From Scylla paramamosain (taxonomy: Eukaryota; Arthropoda; Malacostraca; Decapoda; Portunidae): a stretch of 64,000 nucleotides of DNA. The notes beneath the pieces were generated by a model. It saw nothing but the letters and a program-made list of their open reading frames with translations. It had not been told where the DNA came from and did no database searches. How positions within the stretch are numbered: position 1 is the stretch's first letter; every line of letters starts with the position of its first letter. Shown here one piece after another: positions 28,662 to 45,668 of the stretch. The DNA lies in assembly GCF_035594125.1 (NCBI RefSeq), contig NC_087156.1, positions 10,061,065 to 10,125,064 of the forward strand, given 5' to 3'. Both the position numbers and the translations under genes were made by a program.

Positions 28662-30069
28662 GCACTGGACCTCCTGGTTACCTACTTGAGCATGTCGCAA
28701 GTGTTATAGGCGTCCACTGCGTTGCATGTCAAACCTGGGGCTCTCACCACACATCTTGGGGAAGTAACCTTAATAGATGTTCTTCTGGTTCGATATCCTT
28801 TTTCTACCTTATTTTTCGTACCTTCATAAATGTGTTGGAACAACTGTCTCAATATCTCTTTGGCACCGCCTTGGACGAGGATGTACAGGATTTAAGGAAA
28901 CATTATGATCAACTAATAACGGTTGCAGCTACTAATAAGAAGGTCCTGAACCTGCATCACAACAATATAGTTAAATTAGAATCTAACCTCAATGAGTTAT
29001 TACAGTACTCAAATGATTTAACAACTGTGCTTGATGATGCCTTACATAGTTTAGATGTGATAAATCACGTTGTGGTAATAGATCAAGCTCTGCATGTATT
29101 TGAAGCTTCCTCCATTAATGAAGCGATAATTCGCAACATGGTGGATGCTGTCAATGGCAGCGTAACAACTTCACTATTTCCTGTAGAGGATTTGCTTCAC
29201 ACAATAGAAATTGGTCAGTCAACCTACAAATTGACACCACTGTATGCAGCGGACATGATCCAATATTTCTATCCATTGCTAGAAGCTACCTTGACCACAG
29301 ATGCAATAATTGTAAACATACCTTTTAAATCTCAGGATCATTTTGAGGCCTATGAAATTAAACCTTTCTCATTCTCCGTTAACAATTCTGTGATGACACT
29401 GAATTAAAACGTTGTAAATCTTCATACTTACATTTGTACCATTGTTCAAGTATCCAATTTGCCTTCTTACTTGTAGTAAATGGTATTTGTGAAGTCGTCT
29501 TGACACGTTCAGAGGCGTCTGCAGCTCTATCACTCTGTCCATGCAAGCATGTGGTTTCAAAACCTATTTTCCATTGTAATTTTCATGGATATCATTACTT
29601 TTATTTCACAGAAACCATTTATGTCTCAGTGACTTGTCCAGAAGGGACCACCTATGAGGAGGTTCTAGGACATTATACGGTACAAGATGCTTGTCACGTA
29701 CGTTCTATACATTCGAGTAAAGTAACCACTTACCCTTCTAGGATTCACTTAGCTTTTACGACAGACCTTTCATATAGGGTTTTCCCTGTCACCTCCCTGG
29801 AGAATCTGACAAAGTCAAGGATTTCTTTTATAACAAACTCCTTATCCACTCTTTCCTTCTCAAACACAGAAGAGTTTTCAGAGGCTCTAGAGACATCTTT
29901 ACCAGTATATCTGAAACCTGGGATTCTCTATCCAAGTGTCCTGACACCTTGCCTTATTTTAATGTTTTTGTCAATGTTCTTATATGTGTGTGTTAGGAAA
30001 GCCTTAAATTTGTATATATATCTTGATAGTAGACGTAAACGTCATAATGAAGGAGTTTCATACACATAA
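28659..30069 (+). pseudogene. env: Env-like glycoprotein, Baculo_F/errantivirus type (broken)
   Basis: Downstream of pol. From ATG 28659 a short hydrophobic start is cut by TAG at 28707-28709, and that frame continues with features typical of this family's ectodomain to about 28830. The reading then moves to a second frame (LFGTALDEDVQDL and a long helical Leu-rich stretch), open to TAA 29405-29407. It then moves to a third frame, visible from about 29390 and open to 30069. The last part has many Cys residues, as in this family, then a hydrophobic membrane segment (LTPCLILMFLSMFLYVCV, about 29938-29994) and a short basic cytoplasmic tail. The total span corresponds to about 470 residues, similar to errantivirus env. 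At least one stop and two frameshifts make it non-functional. No reconstructed protein is given. Confidence 0.8.
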
Positions 30070-30122
30070 CATGGTTAGGTACACTGTATTCGCGAGGACG
30101 CGTCAAGTAGGTGACCGAGCGA
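30070..30122 (+). other. Spacer between env and 3' LTR
   Basis: The 53 bases before the right LTR should contain the polypurine tract. The best candidate is only moderately purine-rich (caagtaggtgaccgagcga), so no convincing tract is seen. Confidence 0.4.
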
Positions 30123-30275
30123 TGCAACGGTGTCACATGATTAATAATAAGATGTATTGTATTTATAATGCCTTGCCTTATTAGCAATATAAGTGTATGT
30201 ATACATATATGCATAAGTGTAGATAGTGGGTGTTGGCGGATAAGGGTGGGGCGGATATGATCACGCCATCCTACG

Positions 30276-30320
<45 letters not shown>

Positions 30321-30832
30321 ATGGAAATTTCCATACTCCTTTCATTGCCATCGATAAGTAATCGGTAGCACCAACATCATAGTATCTAAGTATTCTCCAT
30401 AATTAATCTCTCCCTAATGTATTTTGGCATGTATTATTCTTAGCTATAAGTAGCTTTTTCCTTGCCTTATTTATGTAATTAGAGAGTTATAATTATAAAT
30501 ATATTCATGTACTGTGAGTGCGGCCAACCCGCCCCTATTTCTACTGTCAGCACTTTTTGAAGGCGCTAAGTGTTCCTTGTGCCGGCTCCGGCAGTCTCTT
30601 GCCAGGCTGTAACGCTGTACCACGCAGAGAACATCCGTTGTCCCGTACACGCCGCACCCTTCTCCAGAACTCTGTACAAATATCTAAATATACATATTTT
30701 TATACGTTCACCTTTGACATTCACCTGAAAACCACAGAAAGTCACCAAGAGTGACTTTACCTATTATACAAAGGTAAGAAACTAATGAACAGTGTCCAGC
30801 AGTAATTGATAATTCAAAACAACTCTGGAACA
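30123..30832 (+). repeat. 3' LTR (710 bp)
   Basis: Begins TGCAACGGTGTCAC, so the second base pair has changed from the left LTR, and ends CTCTGGAACA. It contains (CA)n at 30277-30319 and 57 bp (cacgcagagaacatccg...) absent from the left LTR. The possible TATA element is at about 30444 and the candidate donor aaag|gtaag at 30774. Confidence 0.92.
30277..30319. repeat. (CA)n microsatellite in 3' LTR
   Basis: About 21 CA repeats expanded from the short cacacac run present in the left LTR. Confidence 0.95.
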
Positions 30833-30836
30833 ATAC
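30833..30836. other. Target site duplication ATAC, right copy
   Basis: Matches ATAC at 21976-21979; satellite resumes immediately (tttgtatgcattttggcg). Confidence 0.85.
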
Positions 30837-34560
<3,724 letters not shown>

Positions 34561-35301
34561 AGGAGGAAGCAGTAGACATCTGCCGAAACGATAATTACTC
34601 CCAGTGAGGTCTAAAGCACTGTTCAGGGGGTGCTGTGAACTTATCATTAAACCCACCTGTGACCTCACTGAACGTTTCCCTTTGTCTCTCACAACAGAAA
34701 GGGGTAGTCACAGCCTGCCCTCTACAGGACAGAACCCTGAGGAACACCACAGTTAATGGATTTAGGAGAATAGTGACCGTCTACCACAGCAGCAATAGAA
34801 CGGTCAGAAAGGAAACTTAAGATGAAGTTACAGTATTCATAGAAGCCGTAGGAGGGTAGTTTGGAAATCAAAGCTTTGTGCCAGACTCTATCAAAAGCTT
34901 TTGATATATACAAGGCAACAGCAAAAGTTTCACCAAAATCTCTAAAGGAGGATGACCAAGACTCAGTATGGAAAGCCAGAAGATCACCAGTAGAGCGGCC
35001 TTGACGGAACCCATACTGGCGATCAGATAAGAGGTTGTGAAGTGGTAGATGTTTAAGAGTCTTCCTGTCGAGGATAGATCCGAAAACTTTAGATAGGCAG
35101 GAAATTAAAGCAATAGGACGGTAGTTTGAGGGATTAGAACGGTCACCCTTTTTAGGAACAGGCTGAATGTAGGCAAACTTCCAGCAAGAAGGAAAGGTAG
35201 ATGTCGACAGACAGAGTTGAAAGAGTTTGACTAGGCAAGGTGCAAGCACGGAGGCAGAGTTTCATAGAACAATAGGAGGGACCCCATCAGGTCCATAAGC
35301 C
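34561..35301. mobile_element. LINE family A, rearranged copy: 5' UTR plus inverted RT fragment
   Basis: Bases 34561-34724 are the family's 5' end in plus orientation (aggaggaagcagtagac, then gtgacctcactgaacg). At 34725 it switches to the reverse complement of an internal RT segment, equivalent to about 62367-62946 of the full-length copy, ending at 35301. No 3' end or poly(A) is present. It sits in satellite: left flank ctttata, right flank atataaag. Confidence 0.85.
34725..35301 (-). pseudogene. LINE A reverse transcriptase fragment
   Basis: Minus-strand frame covers the RT from AYGPDGVPP through [50 protein letters not shown], the motif A region ([15 protein letters not shown], where the other copy has ALDISKAFD) and up to GVPQGSVL. 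The Tyr in place of the catalytic Asp would inactivate it. The YADD motif and C-terminus are missing. Confidence 0.82.
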
Positions 35302-35640
35302 ATATAAAGATACTTTCAGTGTTTTTTTTTTAGTGTTTTAGTCCCTAGCACGCTTATAACCACTCAAAAGACACGTTTCTGGAAATCTCGTTTTTTCTTT
35401 CCCCGTTTTTTCTTTGATGCGTTTTTGTATTTTGGTACCTAACTGTTAAAAACACTCAAAATGCACTTTTTTTTTACATTTTTTCTATTTGTTTGTTTGT
35501 TTGTTCTGTTTGTTTGTTTGTAAGAATCTCAAAAACACACAAAATACTTCTTTTTGGTAAGGTTGTTTTCCATTCTCATATATGGTGCTTTCCATTCTTT
35601 ATAGGGCTTCGGTGCCTGATATCCAGGAAAACACTCAACT
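35302..35640 (-). repeat. 96-bp satellite, minus orientation, with (TTTG)n
   Basis: Three to four monomers. A ttgtttgtttg expansion lies at 35487-35521. The tttctggaaatctcg segment corresponds to the plus-arm cgagatttccag near 15110. Confidence 0.75.
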
Positions 35641-36270
35641 ATTTTGAGTATTATTCACATTGTTAGGTACTTAAAACGACAAAACATGCATAGCACCCAA
35701 TATGGGGAAACGAGATGAGTTATCCAGATAACATGTCTTTTTAGAGTTCATGAACGTGCCAGGCACCAAAACGTTCAAAAGTATGGAAAGTATCCTATAT
35801 GGAAGTAGAAAACATTACCAAAAACGTGTGTTTTGAGTTATGTTTAGCTTCTTACGCATCAAAACGATTATTTTTTTTTTGTAGAACACCGGTTCCAGAG
35901 AAAGAGAATTTATTTACCAAAAACAAATATTTTGAGTGTTTTTGAGATTGTTACGTACAAAAACACCAAAATGCCTGGAAAATACATTATATATGGAAAC
36001 AAAAAAGAACATTACGTGACACGTGTATTATGAATATTTTTTTTAGCTTATTAGGTACCAAAGCGCTAAAACGCATGAATAGCACTCTACATGGAGAAAC
36101 AGAACATTACTAGAAACGTGTATTTTTCCCTATACGGGGAAAAGAAACGACATCTCCAGAAACGTGTCTTTTGATAGTTTATGAGTGTATTAGGTATTAG
36201 GCATCAAAACAACCTAAAGCTTGGAAAGCACCCGATATGGGAAAACAAAACAACATTACCAAAAACTTTT
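35641..36270 (+). repeat. 96-bp satellite, plus-oriented patch
   Basis: Six monomers in plus orientation (gtattattcacattgttagg, gcatgaatagcactctac). The left joint has aaacactcaactattttgagt, a small inverted repeat at the switch point. Confidence 0.8.
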
Positions 36271-36274
36271 CAGT

Positions 36275-37035
36275 TATTCTTTTCTCCAAAAGAGGGTGTT
36301 TTGTTTGTGTTTTAGCGTTTTGATAGGTTATAAAAAAAAAAGTCAAAAGACACGTTCATCGTAATGTTTTCTATTCCCTTATAGGGTGATTTCCAAGCTT
36401 TTTAGCGTTTTCGTGCCTATCACGCTCAAAAGCGCTCAAAGGACACGTTTCTGGTAATGTCATTTCCCATTTATATAGGTAATCCCTATATGAAGTGCTT
36501 TGCATGCATTTTCGCGTTTAGGTACCTAATAATGTGAAAATCACTAAAAATACACGTTTTTTTTAGTAATGTTGTTATGTTTCTCGATATGAAGTGCTAT
36601 TATTGCCTTTTATCATTTTGGTACCTAAGAACCTCAAAACTCATAATATGCGTTTCTCGTAATGTCTGTTCGTTTCCTCATACACGGTACTTACTTTCCA
36701 TGCATATTAGTATTTCACTACATAACAGGATTTAAAACACTCATAACACTTGTTTTGGGTAATATTGTTTTTTTTTTTTTCGTAAAGGGTATCCTGTATG
36801 CGCGTCTGCGTTTTGGTACGTAATTATCTCAAAAACACTGAAACAAGAGATTTTACGTAATGTAATAACAAGCATAAAAGAAATAAAATACTTGTTTTTG
36901 CTCGTTATTCTGTTTTCCAAGAGTTCCAGTGTTTTGTTAAGTAAGTACCTGAAAACACTGAAAATATTTTTTTTTTTTGTAATGTTTTTGCTTTCATATA
37001 AAAAGAGCTTTCCATTTTTTTTTTTTTTTCGTTTT
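36275..37035 (-). repeat. 96-bp satellite, minus-oriented patch
   Basis: About eight minus-oriented monomers (agcgttttgatag, cccttatagggtg). The right switch to plus occurs in a T-rich run at about 37015-37045. Confidence 0.8.
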
Positions 37036-37039
37036 GGTG

Positions 37040-40746
<3,707 letters not shown>

Positions 40747-41040
40747 CAGTGGTTCTTAACCCCTGGGTCGTGACCCAAAGTTGGGTCGCCAAGCCATTTG
40801 AATGGGTCGTCAGAGATATGTGCATAGATTTTTCGCCAACATACCTATCAAAATGTTATCAAAGTATCAATCCTGTTTATAGAATACATAAGTCACTAAC
40901 ATCTAAGGCTAAGCAAATCATAAAGACAGACAATTTAATTGAGGTAAAAAAAAAAAAACCTACTCTTGTCTTTCAAATATCATTTAAACCTTGAATAAAA
41001 GAACGTTTATGAAGGTATATAGGTCGCCATGGTCAATCTG
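40747..41040 (+). mobile_element. hAT-like DNA transposon remnant, one terminus visible
   Basis: Starts cagtggttcttaacc, a typical hAT inverted-repeat end, followed by ctgggtcgtgacccaaagtt and gggtcgccaag, as in non-autonomous hAT families I remember with gggtcg motifs. The opposite terminus (ending accactg) is not found before satellite resumes, so the element is truncated or fused. No transposase frame is supported. Confidence 0.55.
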
Positions 41041-41062
41041 CTGGACAGGAATTTGGGTCAGC

Positions 41063-44000
41063 TACAAAATAGAGTTTAAAAAACACGTTTAAAAAGACAC
41101 GTTTAAAGAAATTTTCTTTTGGATTCCCACATAGAATGACTTCAATATTATTTATTGTTTTGGTGACTAACATGTTCAAAGACACTAGAAACACAGGTTT
41201 CTCGTAAAGTCGTTTAATTTCCCCATATAGTTGGCTTTGCATGCACTTCATAGTTTGTTACATAACAGTCCGAAAAAAAAGCTAAAATTAACTTTTTCGA
41301 TAATGTTCTTTTTACATATAATTTCCCTGAATTTTGCCAGAATTTTGGCATCTCAGTACCTATGAAGAAGAATAACAAAAAAAAAGAAGCTATTTTTAAT
41401 TATTTCTTTATTTTTTCTCTATAAAGAGATTTTAGATTTTGGTACTTATGGAACTTAAAAACACACATAATACACGTTTCTCATGATGTCCTTTCGTTTC
41501 CCAGACATAGGGTTCTTTGCATGTATTTAAGCGTTTTTTTAGGTAACATGATCAAAAACACTCAAAATAAATGTTTTTGGTGATGTTAATCTGTTTCTCC
41601 ATAAAGGGTGTTTTGCATGTATTTTAGCGTTTTGGTATATAAGGAGTTAAAAAACACTTAAAAGTTGGTTTTATTCCCATGTAATGTGATTGCCCTCCTT
41701 TTTAGTGCTTTATTGCCTAACTCTCTCAAAAACCCTCAAAAGATTTTTTTCTGGTAATGTCATTTTTTTTCCCACATAAAGCTAGTTTCGCATGGAATTT
41801 GGGATTCTAGTAACTAAGAATGTGAAAAAAAAACTTAAAATACACGCATTTAGTAATGTTATTCTGTTTCTTAATTAAGAGTGTTATTCAGGAGTTTCAG
41901 CATTTTGGTATCTAAGAAACTTCTCCATATACACTAGTTTTTGCGTTTTTTCCTTCGTGGTTCTTGTGAAACTATAAAATACTCATTATACACGTTTCTC
42001 GTAATGTCTTTTGAAAAAAAAACGTGAAACTGGATGCTTTGCATCCAGTTTCACGTTTTTTTTTTGTTGGTCACAAGCTCAGAAATACTTAAAATATACC
42101 TTTTTGGTAATGTTATTCTATTTTTTCATATTGGTCTGTTTTCATCCGTTTTAGCGTTTTTTACGTAAAAAAATTGAAAAGACACGTTTTCAGTAATTTT
42201 GTTTTGGATTCCCGTATAGAGTGACTTCTATATTATTTATCGTTTTGGTGCCTAACATGCTGAAAAACACTCAAAAGACAGTTTATAAAGTCGTTTAATT
42301 TCCCCATATAGATGGCTTTGCATGCACTTTAGGGTTTGGTACATAATAATCCGGAAAAAAAAGTTAAAATTAACTTTTTCGATGATGTTCTTTTATCCAC
42401 ATAATTTCCCTGAATTTTAACATAATTTTTGCATCTCGGTACTTCTGAAGATGAATAACAAAAAAAAAAATATTATTTTTTTTTATTTCATTTATTTATT
42501 TATTTTTTTTTTTTTCTTTCTTCATAAAGAGTGTTATTTGTGTGTTTTAGCTTTTTGGTATTTAAGTAACTTAAAAACACTTATAATACACGTTTCTCGT
42601 AATGTCCTTTCGTTTCCCAAACATAGGATTCTTTACATGTATTTAAGCGTTTTTATAGGTAACATGATCAAAAACACTCAAAATACATGTTTTTTGTAAT
42701 GCTATTGTGTTTCTCCATAAAGGAATTTTTGCACTCGTTTTAGCGTTTTGGTATGTAAGGAGCTGAAAAATATTTAACGGCTCTTGGTAAAATTTTTCTT
42801 TATTCACATGTAATGTGATTGCCTTTCTTTTAAATACTTTATTGCCTAATACGCTCATAAACACTCAAAAAACATTTTCTGGCAATATAATTTTTTCCCC
42901 ACATAAACCTAGTTTCGCATGCAATTTCGTGTTTTGGTAACTAAAAATGTGAAAAACACTCAAAATACACGCATTTGGTAAGGTTGTTCTGTATCTCAAT
43001 CAAGAGTGTTATTCATGAGTTTCAGCATTTTGGTATCTAAGAAACTTTTGCCTTGTGGTTGTTGTGAAACTATAAAACACTCATTATACAGGTTTCTCGT
43101 AATGTCCTTTTGTTTCCCAATATATAGTGCTTTGCATCCATTTTCGCGTTTTTTATAGGTAACAGGCTCAAAAACACTCAAAATATATCTTTTTCGCAAT
43201 GTTATTCTATTTCTTCATATTGGTTTGTTTGCATCCGTTTTAGCGTGTTTCTACGTAAAACACTGAAAAGACAAGTGTTAAGTGATTTTCTTTTGGATTC
43301 CCATATAGAGTGACTTCCATATTATTTATTGTTTTGGTGCCTAACATGATGAAAAACACTCAAAAGACAGGTTTCTGGTAAAGTCGTTTAATTTCCCTAT
43401 AGAGGTGGCTTTGCATGCAATTTAGGTTTTGGTACATAACTATCCGAAAAAAAGCTAAAATTAACTTTTTTGATAATGTTCTTTTTTCCACATAATTTCC
43501 CTGAATTTTGCCAGAATTTTGGCATCTCGGTACCTATGAAGAAGAACTACAAAAAAAAAGGAAAAATTCTTTTTTTTCTCTCTATAAAGAGTGTTATTTG
43601 TGGATTTTATCTTTTTGGTGCTTAAGGAATTTAATAACATTCATAATACACGTTTCTCGAAATGTCCTTTCGTTTCCCAAACACAGGGTTCTTTCCATGT
43701 ATTTAAGCGTTTTTATAGGTAGTATGATCAAAAACACTCAAAATACATGTTTTTGGTAATGTTATTCTGTTTCTTCATAAAGGGTGTTTTGCATGCGTTT
43801 TAGTGTTTTGGTATGTTTGGAGCTCAAAAACACTTAAAGGCAAGTTCTTGGTAAAAGTTGGTTTTATTCCCATGTAATGAGATTGCCCTGCTTTTTAGTG
43901 CTTTATTGCCTAACACGCTCAAAAACACTCAAAAGACACTTTTCTGGAAATGTTTTTTTTTTCTTTCCACATAAAGCTAGTTTCGTATGCAATTTGGGGT

Positions 44001-44105
44001 TTTGGTCACCAAGAATGTGAAAAACACTCAAAATACACGCATTTGGTAAGATTGCTCTGTTTCTCAATTAAGAGTGTTATTCATGAGTTTCAGGGTTTTG
44101 GTATT
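41063..44105 (-). repeat. Satellite array with about 1.09-kb higher-order unit
   Basis: Minus-oriented satellite in which a block of about 11 monomers repeats. The landmark ccctgaatttt recurs at 41325, 42408 and 43499 (spacings 1083 and 1091). A second landmark, gagtgacttc-atattattta, recurs near 41140, 42217 and 43309. Adjacent units look about 88-90% identical by eye, more alike than the 485-bp units elsewhere, so this amplification is more recent. Confidence 0.85.
42014..42064. repeat. Perfect 24-bp hairpin with 3-nt loop
   Basis: Arms 42014-42037 and 42041-42064 are exact reverse complements (core acgtgaaactggatgc / gcatccagtttcacgt), loop ttt. Other 1.09-kb units have ordinary sequence here, with only tttgcatcca shared, so the palindrome is private to this copy. 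Confidence 0.95.
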
Positions 44106-44112
44106 TAAGAAT

Positions 44113-44565
44113 TTATTTATAAATGTGTAATTTTCTCTTACAGTTGCTAAATGCCTCAGCATTAAGAGCTTGATTACTAAGTCCGTTCCAATCATCTACT
44201 ACTGTATTTGAAAACCAATTCCTTCCTGTTTCCTTTTTGAACATCAAGTTTTCAGGCTCAAGCCTGAAAACTTGATGTTCTATTTTTCTTGTTCTATCAT
44301 GGTTACAGATTCTAAGAATTTTCATTATGTTCCCCTTGTTATAACCCATATACCACTTAAAGACTTCTATCAGGTCCACTCTTAACCTATGTCTCTCTAA
44401 AGAATGTAAATTTAACAGCTTGAATCTCGCTTCGTAAGGAATACTCCTCATCCCCTGTATCCTTTTAGTCATTCTCCTTTGAAGTGATTCTAATAGATCT
44501 TTATTCTTCCTGTGATGTGGTGACCAGAATAGGACAGTGTAGTCTAGATGAAGTCTGACCAGCAC
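44113..44565 (-). pseudogene. LINE B C-terminal domain fragment
   Basis: 150-residue frame: RLHLDYTVLFWSPHHRKNKD, LLESLQRRMTKRIQGMRSI, YEARFKLLNLHSLERHRLRV, DLIEVFKWYMGYNKG, then GRNWFSNTVVDDWNGL. This matches the post-RT domain of CR1/L2-type LINEs. The stretch KIEHQVFRLEPENLMF is abnormal and coincides with the palindrome at 44239-44280. Confidence 0.8.
44239..44280. repeat. Perfect 20-bp hairpin with 2-nt loop inside LINE B
   Basis: Arms 44239-44258 (gaacatcaagttttcaggct) and 44261-44280 are exact reverse complements; the loop is ca. The related copy near 51380-51400 has unrelated, non-palindromic sequence here. Confidence 0.95.
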
Positions 44566-44814
44566 TAAATGTAACTTTAATATTACTTTGGGAGGTTTAC
44601 TTTTAGCACTCCTGACAATGAATCATAATACACTATTTGCTTTGTTTCTGGGCTCTTTGCCTTGCTTTCTTAGACGGAGTTCAGAGCTAACTTTAAATCT
44701 CAAATCTTTTTCTAACCCTGAACCTACCAGAACTTGGTTGTTCATTGTGTAACTACTGTGTGGGTTTCTTCTACTTACGCTAAGTGCTTTGCATTTGTTG
44801 ATATTAAACTGCAT

Positions 44815-45315
44815 TTACCATCTGTCTGTCCATTCTTTCATCCTATCCAAATCTGCCTGCAAGGCGATGGTATGCGATTCTGACCTAAATAATGTACATA
44901 CTCTCGTGTCATCCGCAAATTTACTAACAACACTACTAATTCCACTATCCAAGTCATTGACATATATTACAAACAACATCGGCCCTAATACTAATAATCC
45001 CTTTGTCACCCCACTAATTACTTGACCCCACTCGGATTTAGAACCGTTTATTACAACACTCTGTCGCCTGCCGCTTGGCCATGACCTTATCCAGATTACT
45101 TATTACCTTTTTCCAATTCTTAAATACTGTGGAATATATTTCATCTGGTCCTGGTGACTTGAACATTTCAGCTTATCTATCTCCTGTTCCACTATCTCTT
45201 TAGTTATGATAATATCTGTCAGCTTCTCATTTTCTTCTACTCTAAATATCTTGTCACTATTCGGCAAATCCTGCATGTTTTCCTGGGCAAAGACAGTTAA
45301 AAAATACTCGTTCAC
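44815..45315 (-). pseudogene. LINE B RT remnant around FADD motif
   Basis: Minus-strand 44815-45009 carries LGPMLFVIYVNDLDSGI and KFADDTRVCTLF, the RT motif C region; FADD is usual for this group. 45103-45315 carries the pre-RT segment ending QYLRIGKR. The joint between them lacks RT motifs 1-B. Confidence 0.8.
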
Positions 45316-45668
45316 AATTTTACTAATCTCCTCCCAACAACTAAGCAGGTCCCATTCTGCTGTCTTTAAGGAACTATTGTTTCTCTATTCTTCGTCTTAT
45401 ATGCCTGATAAAATCCCTTGGGGTCCATATTCGCTTGGCTGGCTACCTTTAATTCATAACTATTTTTAGCTTTCCTTGTTAAACTCCTGACTTTTCAAAT
45501 TCATTATATTATGGACTTAAAACCACTTCCCCTGTCTTTAATCTCATATATACTTCTCTTTCGCCCTATGTAATGTTTTAACCTCAGTCATCCATTTAGG
45601 ATCATTCTTCTGCGATCTTATTCTTCTGTAAGGGATATTCCCTAACTGTCCTGAATGTAATTTATCAA

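Larger units (their letters stand above)
44106..45668 (-). mobile_element. CR1/L2-like LINE (family B), 5'-truncated and internally deleted
   Basis: Interrupts the satellite. Minus-strand frames in several pieces give, 5' to 3', the linker (KLHSGQLGNIPYRRIRSQK, then DPKGF), the pre-RT region (NEYFLTVFAQENMQDLP), then the end of RT with FADD and the C-terminal tail. The RT core between about 45100 and 45020, present in the copy at 51805-52569, is absent. The 3' untranslated part is very short and has no poly(A). Confidence 0.85.

Noticed and set aside
30070..30122. Polypurine tract before the 3' LTR
   Set aside because: No run of eight or more purines is present directly before the LTR, so none was annotated.
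34561..35301. Classical twin-priming 5' inversion
   Set aside because: The sense part is the 5' UTR and the antisense part is internal RT, with no 3' end or poly(A). Twin priming predicts a sense 3' part.
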